Positions 39,373-47,306 of a stretch of 64,000 nt of DNA are shown here, in pieces. The notes below the pieces were generated by a model that did not search any database, had not been told where the DNA came from, and saw only the letters and a list, made by a program, of their open reading frames with translations. Source of the DNA: Nocardia otitidiscaviarum NBRC 14405. GTDB taxonomy: Bacteria; Actinomycetota; Actinomycetes; Mycobacteriales; Mycobacteriaceae. Position 1 is the first letter of the stretch. Every line of letters starts with the position of its first letter. The stretch spans positions 1 through 64,000 of the forward strand of contig NZ_BAGD01000118.1 of assembly GCF_000308635.1 (NCBI RefSeq). The letters run 5' to 3'. Both the position numbers and the translations under genes were made by a program.

Positions 39373-39935
39373 CCACCCTCGAACGCTCATCGGCCGAATC
39401 TCGTACCGGCGGCACCTACACGCCGAATACGCAGCTCACGACGGTCCTGGATAACTTGCGGCTGTCGAACAAGGGTCTCGCGCGCCTCATGTGGAAGGTC
39501 AGTCGCGAGGACGGCGGGGAGCCGGTGTCGCCGGACGGCAGCACCATCGCCCGCTACAAGTCCGGGCAGCACCAACCCTCGGTGCGGTCGTGTCAGGTGA
39601 TGGTGAAGGTGCTCGAACAGCTCACCGGTCATCCCGTCAGCCCCGCCGATATCGGATACTCGGAGCAAGAACTATCGCTGGCCACCTTCGCCTACGACCG
39701 TCACGATCTGTCGGGCGTCTTCTTCCCGTCGCGCCTGACCTTCGCCGGGGTGTGCATCTGGTGCCAGCACCGAGGCTGCACCAGCGAGCGCTGCAACCAG
39801 CGGCACCTGGCATCGCGCTGGCTGGTCTGCCCGACCTGCGACGGCGCGGGCATCGGCTGCGACTGCACCTTCGGCATGGTGATGGCCACGCCCGCGGCGA
39901 CCACCGCCCCGCGGCTGAAGGTGGTGTCGCGATGA
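39369..39935 (+). CDS. HTH plus eight-cysteine (zinc-binding) protein, paralog 2
   Basis: 188 residues, aligned with paralog 1 over its full length without large gaps. The same eight cysteines occur at the same residue numbers (CIWCQHRGCTSERC; CPTCDGAGIGCDC), as do DLSGVFFPSRLTFAGVCIW and CTFGM. The N-terminal helix-turn-helix is RLSNKGLARLMWKVS...STIARYKSGQHQPSVRSCQ. It results from tandem duplication. It overlaps both neighbours by 4 nt. The two may form a heterodimer or bind different sites. Confidence 0.72.
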   Translation: MTTLERSSAESRTGGTYTPNTQLTTVLDNLRLSNKGLARLMWKVSREDGGEPVSPDGSTIARYKSGQHQPSVRSCQVMVKVLEQLTGHPVSPADIGYSEQELSLATFAYDRHDLSGVFFPSRLTFAGVCIWCQHRGCTSERCNQRHLASRWLVCPTCDGAGIGCDCTFGMVMATPAATTAPRLKVVSR

Positions 39936-40681
39936 CCGAGCAGACCACGATGCCGGAGATCCGGCTCCAGGGCTATGACAACCTGTGGATGGAATGGATC
40001 ACCCAGCAGTACGGGGTGCCGCTCTCATTGATCGGCCGCGTCACCGGCATGCGCACCGACCGGCTGTATCGCATGGTCAAACGGTGGCAGCTCAAGGGCC
40101 GCATGCATGTCAGCCGCGTCGACTACGGAGCCCCTGGGCCATGGCGCACGTCGTTCTTCGACGCTCCCGACACCGCGCCCCAAGGGCCGCTGTGGGTCTA
40201 CCCGACCCGCGAAACCGCCTGGGGCATGCTCGAATTCGATCCCGGTGAATGGGAGCCGAAAGCGTACACCGCCGCGCACCTGACGGCGGTCGCCCACCTG
40301 CGCTACGCGCTGGGCGGGCTGGAGACCGATCCCGACTACTGGACCAGCGAACGGCTGCTCCGGCGTCGGATCGCACCGGATACCCACCCGCACGATGCCT
40401 GGATGCTCGACTTCGAGGACTTCGACAAGGTGTGGGGAATCGAGGTCGAACTCTCGCTCAAGCGGGGCGGGGCACGGCTGGTCCGGTCCATGCGCACGGC
40501 GCTGGTCTCGGCCGACCGCAACGACCTGGCGGGCGTGCTGTACTTCGTGCGCGGCGACGCCCTACAGCGTGCGGTGCAGCGGGCCGCGCACACCCTGGCC
40601 CGCGAACAGGGGCTCGATCAGCTGCCGAACCTCAAAATCCATGACCTGGACTCGGTTCTGGTCGGCAAGGGGGTGGCCTGA
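39932..40681 (+). CDS. PD-(D/E)xK-like (replication-relaxation-type) protein
   Basis: 249 residues. An N-terminal HTH-like part (VPLSLIGRVTGMRTDRLYRMVKRW) is followed by a core with THPHDAWML (D155) and WGIEVELSLKRGG (E171/E173, K177), the spacing of a PD-(D/E)xK nuclease-fold site, then VLYFVRGDALQRAVQ. This arrangement resembles actinobacterial replication-relaxation proteins of plasmids and ICEs. It starts within the stop of paralog 2 (ATGA). It may be the replication initiator or a DNA-processing regulator of the element; family assignment is tentative. Confidence 0.55.
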   Translation: MTEQTTMPEIRLQGYDNLWMEWITQQYGVPLSLIGRVTGMRTDRLYRMVKRWQLKGRMHVSRVDYGAPGPWRTSFFDAPDTAPQGPLWVYPTRETAWGMLEFDPGEWEPKAYTAAHLTAVAHLRYALGGLETDPDYWTSERLLRRRIAPDTHPHDAWMLDFEDFDKVWGIEVELSLKRGGARLVRSMRTALVSADRNDLAGVLYFVRGDALQRAVQRAAHTLAREQGLDQLPNLKIHDLDSVLVGKGVA

Positions 40682-40769
40682 TGCACCACCGCCGAATCCG
40701 AAGCGAGGTGTTCAATCCTGAACACCGCCCACCCCGCCGGCTAGTACGGCGCCGGACGGGGGTGGCCTG

Positions 40770-40970
40770 ATGGACCATGACCGCTACCTCCAGGCCAAGG
40801 ACTGCGAGGAGTTGACCGGCATTCCCGCATCCACGTGGCGCTACTGGGCACACATCGGTTCCGGCCCCGCCAGTTTCAAGCTCGGCCGCCGCCGCGTATG
40901 GCGTCAGAGCACCATTCTGGCCTGGATCGCCGAACAGGAAGCCGCCACCAGCAGCGACGGGGCGGCCTGA
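40770..40970 (+). CDS. xis: excisionase-like HTH protein
   Basis: 66 residues with a MerR/AlpA-type helix-turn-helix: YLQAKDCEELTGIPASTWRYWAHIGSGP, then FKLGRRRVWRQSTILAWI. Size, domain and position, 3 bp upstream of the integrase gene, match recombination directionality factors of actinobacterial integrative elements. It would bend DNA at an attachment end to favour excision. Confidence 0.8.
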   Translation: MDHDRYLQAKDCEELTGIPASTWRYWAHIGSGPASFKLGRRRVWRQSTILAWIAEQEAATSSDGAA

Positions 40971-40973
40971 CCG

Positions 40974-42176
40974 ATGCCAGCTCGACGGAACCGCCGTGCC
41001 GGTGTCGAAGACCTCTGGACGAAAACCGTCCGGGCGGACGACGGCACCGTGCGGCGCGTTCCGTCGAAGCTGCACGGCACCGGAAAACGCTGGCGTGCAC
41101 GCTATGTCGACGACGGCGGGCACGAACACACGAAGCGGTTCGCGCGGAAGACCGATGCGCAATCCTGGCTCAACACGCAGACCGCCGCCCTGGTCGCTGG
41201 AACTCATATTCCGCCGCGCGATGCCCAGAAGACCGTTGGACAGTGGTGTGACGAGTGGCTGGAAGGCTATGCCCAGCACCGGGACAACACCGTGCAGCTC
41301 GCCAAATGGCACGTGAAGAAGATCAAAGAGGAATTCGGGGATCTGAAGCTGTCCGCCCTTCGGCCGTCCGCAGTGAAGGCGTGGACCGCGAAGTTGAAGA
41401 CCAGCGGGCTCGCCGACAGCTATGTCTACTCGCTGCATTCTCGGCTGTCCCAAATTCTCGGTGACGCCGTGCACGACAATCTGTTGGCACGTAATCCATG
41501 CTCGCGGCGGACCTCACCGAGTGCGGGCCAGCAGAAGATCTATGTCGCGACCGTCGAACAGATCTGGGCATTGCACGATGCCATGCCCGAACATCTGCGG
41601 GTTGCGATTCTGCTCGGCGCGTTCGTCGGGCTCCGCATTTCGGAGGCCGCCGCGCTGCGGGTGGAAGATGTCGATCTCGAACACGGCATGGTGTATCCGC
41701 AGCGGCAATGGCCCGATCGTCCGCTGAAGACGAGGGCCAGCGATACGCCCGTGCCTATCCCCCAGGAACTCGCGGACATGCTGAAGGCGTCGGTCAACGG
41801 GCGGACAGGCATGCACGTAGTGTCCGACGAGTTGGCCAAGCCCGTGTCCCCCTGGGTCATCGGCTGGCACCTGCGGACAGTCAGGGCGGACATCCCCGGA
41901 CTGCCCGAGGGATTCAGCTTCCAGGATCTACGCCACTTCTACGCCTCGCTGCTGATCCGACAGGGGGCGGACATCAAGACTGTCCAGGCCCGTGTCCGCC
42001 ATGGCAGCGCGGTGACCACCCTGCGGTATTACGCCCATCTGTGGCCGGACGCGGACGCGACCACGCGGACAGCCGTGGCCACCGTTCTGCGGGAGCGTCC
42101 CCGCCCATCTGCGTACCTACTGCGTACCGAATCCGAGAATTCAGGTACGGATGTACCGAACCCTCCGGAGAACTAG
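40974..42176 (+). CDS. int: tyrosine recombinase (integrase)
   Basis: 400 residues. N-terminal arm-binding-type domain (RWRARYVDDGGHEHTKRFARKTDAQSW, in parts, about 39-65), core-binding SAM-like domain (about 85-170), and catalytic domain with R221 (GAFVGLRISEAAALR), R320 in FSFQDLRHFYASLL, H343 in VRHGSAVTTLRYYAH and nucleophile Y353. The first histidine of the usual HxxR box is Gln317. It lies beside the right end, whose core overlaps the last codons of ccsB, and catalyses integration and excision there. Confidence 0.93.
   Translation: MPARRNRRAGVEDLWTKTVRADDGTVRRVPSKLHGTGKRWRARYVDDGGHEHTKRFARKTDAQSWLNTQTAALVAGTHIPPRDAQKTVGQWCDEWLEGYAQHRDNTVQLAKWHVKKIKEEFGDLKLSALRPSAVKAWTAKLKTSGLADSYVYSLHSRLSQILGDAVHDNLLARNPCSRRTSPSAGQQKIYVATVEQIWALHDAMPEHLRVAILLGAFVGLRISEAAALRVEDVDLEHGMVYPQRQWPDRPLKTRASDTPVPIPQELADMLKASVNGRTGMHVVSDELAKPVSPWVIGWHLRTVRADIPGLPEGFSFQDLRHFYASLLIRQGADIKTVQARVRHGSAVTTLRYYAHLWPDADATTRTAVATVLRERPRPSAYLLRTESENSGTDVPNPPEN
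42110..42127 (+). other. candidate integrase arm-binding sites, right
   Basis: TGCGTAC at 42110-42116 and 42121-42127, again 11 bp apart, within the 3' end of the integrase gene and about 90 bp from the right core. They mirror the left pair at 34271/34282. Confidence 0.6.
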
Positions 42177-42189
42177 CAGGTAGATGGGG

Positions 42190-43170
42190 TTAGTTCAAGC
42201 CCGCGTAGGAGTGCAGGCCGCTCACCACGATGTTGATGATGAACAAGTTGAACAGCATGGCGGTGAAGCCGGCGATGTTGATCCAGGCGGCCTTGGTGTC
42301 ACGCCAGCCGGAGGTGGCGCGGGCGTGGAGGTAGGCGGCGTAGACGACCCAGGTGATGAAGGAGACGGTTTCCTTGGGGTCCCAGCCCCAGAAGCGGCCC
42401 CAGGCGGCTTCGGCCCAGATGGCGCCGAGGATGACGCCGGTGCCGAAGAGGGGGAAGGCGACGATGGTGGTTTTGTAGGCGAGGCGGTCGAGGGTGCGGG
42501 CGTCGGGGAGGCGGCGGGCCAGGGTGCCGAGGAGGTTGTCGGATTCCTGGCCGTCGGGCTGGCGCATGCGGAAGAGGAACAGCAGGCTGGCGACGCCGGA
42601 GAGCAGGAAGATGCCGGAGCCGATGCTCACGATGGTGACGTGGATGGGCAGCCAGAACGACTTCAGCGCCGGGACCACGGGAGCCGCCTCGGCGTAGAGG
42701 ACGTTGCCCGCCAGGTACATGAGGATCAGGACGGGGACGATCAGGAACACCCACATGGCGCGGAAACGCCGGTCGGACATGAAGACCAGGCCCGTCACCA
42801 TGGCGGCGGCGCAGGCCATGGTGATGAACTCGTACATATTGCCGAGCGGGAAGCGATGCACCGCGAAACCGCGCAGCACGATCGAGGCCAGGTGCAGGCC
42901 GATCGCCACGAACAGCACCGCGAAGGCCATATTGCCGAACCGTTCGGCCAGCGTGGGAGCGGGCTTCTCGGCGAGCTTGCCGGGCACGTTCGCCGCGGGC
43001 ACGTCACCGGCACCGGAACCACCGACCGTGACCAGTTCCCGTTCGGCGGTCAGCTTCTTGCGGGCCGAGGCGTACTGCACGATCAGCATCGCCAGCACCA
43101 GCAGGTAGACCACGAACGCCGATTTGAAGGCGAGATTGCTGTATCCGGCGAGGGTTTCGTCGATCGGCAT
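42190..43170 (-). CDS. ccsB: cytochrome c biogenesis protein CcsB (CcsA-type heme-handling subunit)
   Basis: 326 residues, about eight membrane helices. The tryptophan-rich heme-handling loop is GRFWGWDPKETVSFITW, with conserved histidines in RGFAVHRFPLGNMYEF, SFWLPIHVTIVSIG and AAYLHARATSGW. With ResB it forms the System II synthetase that exports heme and ligates it to apocytochrome c. GGGAG lies 7 bp before ATG 43170 (ATG 43176 overlaps the resB stop). The last about 17 codons are provided by the integrative element yet keep the protein sequence unchanged. Confidence 0.93.
   Translation of the reverse strand: MPIDETLAGYSNLAFKSAFVVYLLVLAMLIVQYASARKKLTAERELVTVGGSGAGDVPAANVPGKLAEKPAPTLAERFGNMAFAVLFVAIGLHLASIVLRGFAVHRFPLGNMYEFITMACAAAMVTGLVFMSDRRFRAMWVFLIVPVLILMYLAGNVLYAEAAPVVPALKSFWLPIHVTIVSIGSGIFLLSGVASLLFLFRMRQPDGQESDNLLGTLARRLPDARTLDRLAYKTTIVAFPLFGTGVILGAIWAEAAWGRFWGWDPKETVSFITWVVYAAYLHARATSGWRDTKAAWINIAGFTAMLFNLFIINIVVSGLHSYAGLN
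42218..42243. other. attR core
   Basis: 26 bp identical to 34140-34165, inside the last codons of intact ccsB. The stretch 42191-42217 up to the ccsB stop is element-derived and differs from the old chromosomal end only at synonymous positions. Confidence 0.85.
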
Positions 43171-43172
43171 AG

Positions 43173-44801
43173 TCATTCTCCCGTGCTGTGGTCCAGCAGC
43201 CGTGTGCGTAGGCGGTCGAATTCGCCGCCCCAACCCGCCTGGTCGGTGCGGGCCAGTCCGCCCATTTCTACTACGGTACGTCGTTTGTCATCGGCGGTCG
43301 CGTCGGGGTACACCCGCAGCCAGATCCGGCGGCGCTTCACCAGCAGCGACACCAGCAGACCCGCCATCATGACGATGGAGCTGCCCAGCACCCACCCCTG
43401 CGCCGGATCGTGCGAGACCTGCAGGTTCACGAACTCTTCCGCACCGTCGAAGGTCACCGTGGTGCCGTCGGCGAGCGTCGCCGACTCGCCCGGCGACAGA
43501 TTGACCCGCTGCTCCTTGTTCAGTCGCCCCTGCTTGATCATCTCCGGATCCAGGGTGAACAGTGACTGGGCGCGACCGGTGTCCAGACCGGTCTCGCCGC
43601 GATAGATGTCCACCGCCACCATCGGATTGGTCATGGCCGGATAGCTCGAGGTGAGCAGCGTGCCGTGCAGCAGGCCGGTGGGCGCGAACAGACCCTGGAT
43701 GGCGATCTGGTTCTTGCGTCGCTCCGCCTCGTCGGGATACATGCCGCCGGGCGGGTCGATACGCAGCACACCGCTGGACAGGAAGGTCGTCGCGTCGTCC
43801 GGCCGCCACTGGATGGCCTCGGTGCGGGTCTGGCCGTCCGGGAAGGTGACCGTGAACTTCGGCGCGAACCCGTGGCCCTGCAGATAGATCCGGTCACCGT
43901 CCACCCGCAGCGGATGGTTCACCTTCAGCGTGGTGTCACGCCAGGTGTTCGAACTCAGATCCGCGCCCGCCTGATACGAGATATCGGAGGTGAACATCTC
44001 CGCCTGCCCGTTGGGCAGATAGTCGGCCTTGAAGTTCTGCACCCGCACGCACAGCGGCGTCAGGCCGGTACCGTCGTTGACATTGCCCGCCCGGAAGGAG
44101 TCGAACACCGCCGGAGAGGTGGTGCAGAACCCGGGACCGTTGTTGGCGATGACGATGACATTGCCCTCGTAGCCGAACAGCTTGCCGATGGCGATGGCCG
44201 CCAGCAGCGCCACCAGCGCGAGATGGAAGACGAGATTGCCGAACTCGCGGGTGTAGCCCTTCTCCGCCGAGACCGTGATCTCGCCCTCGCGGGTGCCGGG
44301 GCGGATCACCGTGCGCCAGCCGCGCAGTTCCCGGCGGGCGCGCTCGACGACCTCCTCCGGTGTGGCGGTCTCGCCGCCCTCGTGGTGGTACGGCAGCCGG
44401 GACAGATTGCGCGGCGCCTTGACCGGCTCGGTGCGCAGCGCCCGATAGTGATCCCAGCAGCGCGGCAGGATGCAGCCCACCAGCGAGATGAACAGGAGCA
44501 CGTAGACGGCCGTGAACCAGAAGCTGCCGAAGACGTCGAACAGTTCCAGCCGATCCATCCACGGCCCCAGGGTCGGGCGGTCCGCGATGTACTGGTCCAC
44601 CTTCTGCGCGTTCAGGCTGCGCTGCGGCAGCAGCGCACCCGGAATCGCGGCCAGCGCCAGCAGGAACAGCAGCATGAGCGCGGTGCGCATACTGGTGAGC
44701 CCGCGCCAGGTATTGCGCAGGGCGGCCAGCACGCGACCCGGCAGCGACTGTCGCGGCGGGCCGGAAGGAGCGGGGGCGGTGGGGGTTTCGGTCGCTGTCA
44801 T
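43173..44801 (-). CDS. resB: cytochrome c biogenesis protein ResB
   Basis: 542 residues. Membrane helices near the N-terminus (TALMLLFLLALAAIPGALLPQ; FWFTAVYVLLFISLVGCILPR; LVFHLALVALLAAIAIGKLFG), a long extracytoplasmic domain (about 230-465) and a last helix (LGSSIVMMAGLLVSLLVKRRR). This is the ResB/Ccs1 layout of System II cytochrome c maturation, partner of CcsB. The start overlaps the ccdA stop by one base (TGATG). Confidence 0.93.
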   Translation of the reverse strand: MTATETPTAPAPSGPPRQSLPGRVLAALRNTWRGLTSMRTALMLLFLLALAAIPGALLPQRSLNAQKVDQYIADRPTLGPWMDRLELFDVFGSFWFTAVYVLLFISLVGCILPRCWDHYRALRTEPVKAPRNLSRLPYHHEGGETATPEEVVERARRELRGWRTVIRPGTREGEITVSAEKGYTREFGNLVFHLALVALLAAIAIGKLFGYEGNVIVIANNGPGFCTTSPAVFDSFRAGNVNDGTGLTPLCVRVQNFKADYLPNGQAEMFTSDISYQAGADLSSNTWRDTTLKVNHPLRVDGDRIYLQGHGFAPKFTVTFPDGQTRTEAIQWRPDDATTFLSSGVLRIDPPGGMYPDEAERRKNQIAIQGLFAPTGLLHGTLLTSSYPAMTNPMVAVDIYRGETGLDTGRAQSLFTLDPEMIKQGRLNKEQRVNLSPGESATLADGTTVTFDGAEEFVNLQVSHDPAQGWVLGSSIVMMAGLLVSLLVKRRRIWLRVYPDATADDKRRTVVEMGGLARTDQAGWGGEFDRLRTRLLDHSTGE

Positions 44802-45655
44802 CAGATCGGGAGGGTCACATTCGAGACGAAGGCGTCGCGGACCCAGGAGACGAACTGATCCCAGGCCCCGGTCACCAGGGCGATGCCGACGGCCACCAGC
44901 AGCAGCCCGCCGATCACCTGAATGGTGCGGGAATTGCGGCGCAGCCAGCCGACACCGCGCAGCGCGGTCGCCGAGCCGAACGCCAGAATCACGAAGGGCA
45001 GGCCCAGCCCCAGGCAGTAGGCCACGATGAGGGCGACCCCGCGCGCCGCGGTGGTGCCGTCGGTGCCCGCGGAGACGGCCATGACACCGGAGAGGGTCGG
45101 CCCCAGGCACGGCGTCCACCCCAGGGCGAACACCGCGCCGAGCAGGGGTGCGCCGACGATGCCGCTGAGGCGGCGCGGCTCCATGCGGGTGTCCTTCTGC
45201 AGGGCCGGGATGAGACCGATGAAGGCCAGGCCCATGACGATGGTGACCACGCCGCCGACCCGTTGCAGCAGTTCACGATTGACGTTCAGCACCTGGATGG
45301 CACCGAACACGGTGGCCGTGGCCAGCACGAATACCACCGTGAAACCGGCGACGAACAGCCCGGCCGCGCCCGCGACCCGCAGGCGCGCACGGCTTTTCGC
45401 GGTCTTCTCGGCCAGCGCCGTCGAACCGCCCCGCGCCGCTTCCCGTTTCGCCGACTCGACGGACACCGGCGGCGCTTCCGCACCGACCAGACCCGCGAGA
45501 TACGACAGGTAGCCGGGCACCAGCGGCACCACGCACGGCGAGGCGAACGACACCAGACCCGCGAGCACACACGCCCCCAGCGCCAGCAGCAGCGGCCCGG
45601 AAGACGCTGTCTGCTGGAAGGATTCGCCGACCCCGGCCAGTACCGTCACGTTCAC
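44801..45655 (-). CDS. ccdA: thiol:disulfide interchange membrane protein CcdA
   Basis: 284 residues, six main membrane helices. The two redox cysteines lie in SFASPCVVPLVPGYLSYLAG (helix 1) and LGWTPCLGPTLSGVMA (helix 4), the DsbD/CcdA signature. It carries reducing equivalents across the membrane to ResA so that apocytochrome cysteines stay reduced. A basic cytoplasmic loop (KREAARGG...AKSRARLR) is longer than in Bacillus CcdA. The GTG start overlaps the resA stop (GTGA). Confidence 0.93.
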   Translation of the reverse strand: MNVTVLAGVGESFQQTASSGPLLLALGACVLAGLVSFASPCVVPLVPGYLSYLAGLVGAEAPPVSVESAKREAARGGSTALAEKTAKSRARLRVAGAAGLFVAGFTVVFVLATATVFGAIQVLNVNRELLQRVGGVVTIVMGLAFIGLIPALQKDTRMEPRRLSGIVGAPLLGAVFALGWTPCLGPTLSGVMAVSAGTDGTTAARGVALIVAYCLGLGLPFVILAFGSATALRGVGWLRRNSRTIQVIGGLLLVAVGIALVTGAWDQFVSWVRDAFVSNVTLPI

Positions 45656-46374
45656 GACCGGCCCTCGGCGGCGATGCGCTCGACGACCGGCTGGAGATCC
45701 TCGGCGAGCAGCGACCGCAGGAAGACCGCGGCGACGCGATGCTGGCGATCCAGAATGAGCGTGGTGGGAATGACGCTGGTGGGGAATTTGCCGCCGAGCG
45801 CGAGCAGGGTGCGCATGGACGGGTCGTAGATCGACGGGTAGCCGACGTTGTAGTCGGTGACGAAATCCCGCGCCTTGTCCTTCTGGTTGTCGCGCACATT
45901 GATGCCGAGGAAGGCGACCCCGGAATCCCTGGTGGCCTCGTAGACCTGTTCCAGCGCGGGAGCCTCGGCGCGGCACGGACCGCACCACTGGCCCCAGATA
46001 TTGAGCACCACGACCTGATCGGGGAAATCGCTCACCGCGGTGGTCTTGCCGTCGGTCATGAGATCCGGCCCGGACAGTGTGCCGATGGTGCCGCGGCTCG
46101 ACGGCGGATCGTAGAAGATATCGGTCTCGCCGCCCGGTGACACGAAATCGAAGGTGCCGCCCTGGGCCACCGCGTCCTTACCCGCCGTCGAACAGCCCGC
46201 GAGCGCGGCGACCAGGCATACGCTCGCCAACAGGATCGAGAGAACGCGCCGGGGCGGGGTGCGCCGGAGCGGCCCGCCCGAGCGGAGGGCGCGGATCCCG
46301 CGGTGGCCCCCCGGCACGGATGGTCGCCCCGCGTTCGCACGCGGGGCCTGCTGCTCTCGGCGCTGCTCGGTCAT
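45652..46374 (-). CDS. resA: ResA/TlpA-type lipoprotein thioredoxin
   Basis: 240 residues. A 45-residue basic N-terminus precedes a lipoprotein signal with lipobox LAGC61. The extracytoplasmic thioredoxin domain has WCGPC (C131, C134) in VVLNIWGQWCGPCRAEAPAL and the cis-proline TSVIPTTLILD. It reduces the CxxCH cysteines of apocytochrome c, taking electrons from CcdA. The start overlaps the gpm stop (ATGA), as throughout this operon. Confidence 0.92.
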   Translation of the reverse strand: MTEQRREQQAPRANAGRPSVPGGHRGIRALRSGGPLRRTPPRRVLSILLASVCLVAALAGCSTAGKDAVAQGGTFDFVSPGGETDIFYDPPSSRGTIGTLSGPDLMTDGKTTAVSDFPDQVVVLNIWGQWCGPCRAEAPALEQVYEATRDSGVAFLGINVRDNQKDKARDFVTDYNVGYPSIYDPSMRTLLALGGKFPTSVIPTTLILDRQHRVAAVFLRSLLAEDLQPVVERIAAEGRS

Positions 46375-47306
46375 GCCCCGGTCACCGTCGGATCGGTGGC
46401 CCCGGCGGGCTCGGAGTAGACGATGTCGATGAGGGTGTCGCCCTGATAGACCAGCGAGGTGAGCGACGCCAGCGAGCACTGGCGGCGGCGCGGATCGTGC
46501 CACAGGCGCTGGCCCTGCAGGAAGCGGCGCAGCGTCCACACCGGGAGCTGATGTGACACCAGCACCGCCTCGCGGCCCGCCGCCTCGACCCGGGCCTTGT
46601 TGACCGCGGCCAGCATGCGGTGCGCGATCTGGAGGTACGGCTCGCCCCAGGAGGGGGTGAACGGGTCGCGCAGTTTCAACCAGTGCCGGGGCTTGCGCAG
46701 CGCGCCGTCGCGGGCGGCGACGCGCAGACCCTCGAAGGTGTTCCCGGCCTCGATCAGATTGTCGTCGGTGCGGATGAGCAGCCCGTGCTGGGTGGCGATG
46801 GGGTCCGCGGTCTCCTGCGCGCGCTGCAGCGGCGAGGCCACCACCAGCGCGATGTCGTGGTCGCGCAGCGAACGCGCCACGGCCTGCGCCTGCGCCTGAC
46901 CCGTCACCGACAGCCCGAAGCCGGACAGGCGGCCGTACAGGATGCCCTTGGGGTTGTGCACCTCACCGTGCCGCAGCACGTGCACGATGGTCTCGACATC
47001 GCTGGCCACCTCGCCCGGGAGGACGATATCGCCGGTGGCGACGGAGATCTCATCGCCGTCCGGCGCGCTCGCCGCCGCGGCGCTGTCGGCATCCGCGCCG
47101 GGCACCGCAGCATCCGCGGCGTCAGAGGCGTCCGGAGTACTCGAAACCTCCGAGGTATCCGAGGCGGTGCTCGCCTCGGCCGAGCGGGCCGCTGCGGAGT
47201 CACTCTCCGCTTGGCGCAGGGAGTTCAGCAGGCGGGCGGCGTCGGTGGTGGAGACGGGCTGTGGGGTGGGGGCCGGCAGACCGGTGTCGGAATGGTCGGA
47301 GCTCAC
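46371..47306 (-). CDS. histidine phosphatase (phosphoglycerate mutase-like) with long disordered N-terminus
   Basis: 311 residues. The catalytic LRHGEV (R112, H113) begins only after about 105 residues rich in Ala, Ser, Asp and Thr; downstream GQAQAQAVARSL, VASPLQRAQETADPIA and AVLVSHQLPVW complete the histidine phosphatase fold. Mycobacterial Rv0525 at the same locus is about 200 residues, so the extension is unusual. The GTG start overlaps the hemL stop (GTGA), which supports the long form; internal starts near residue 90-100 lack ribosome sites. Substrate unknown. Confidence 0.85.
   Translation of the reverse strand: MSSDHSDTGLPAPTPQPVSTTDAARLLNSLRQAESDSAAARSAEASTASDTSEVSSTPDASDAADAAVPGADADSAAAASAPDGDEISVATGDIVLPGEVASDVETIVHVLRHGEVHNPKGILYGRLSGFGLSVTGQAQAQAVARSLRDHDIALVVASPLQRAQETADPIATQHGLLIRTDDNLIEAGNTFEGLRVAARDGALRKPRHWLKLRDPFTPSWGEPYLQIAHRMLAAVNKARVEAAGREAVLVSHQLPVWTLRRFLQGQRLWHDPRRRQCSLASLTSLVYQGDTLIDIVYSEPAGATDPTVTGA

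Larger units (their letters stand above)
34140..42243. mobile_element. integrative element inserted in the 3' end of ccsB, about 8.08 kb
   Basis: Bounded by 26-bp direct repeats (34140-34165 and 42218-42243) that belong to the last codons of ccsB. It contains, left to right, a tiny basic peptide, a SprT-like protein, a non-coding origin-like region, a PP2C-type phosphatase with an HTH partner, three overlapping genes (two HTH/Cys-rich paralogs and a PD-(D/E)xK-like protein), an excisionase-like gene and a tyrosine integrase. No relaxase, FtsK/TraB, capsid or terminase gene is visible, so it is not evidently self-transmissible. It could be a mobilisable island, a small AICE derivative or a phage satellite. 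Confidence 0.88.

Noticed and set aside
34140..42243. Interpretation of the element as a prophage
   Set aside because: No terminase, portal, capsid or tail gene is visible and the length is only 8 kb; a satellite or mobilisable island fits better.
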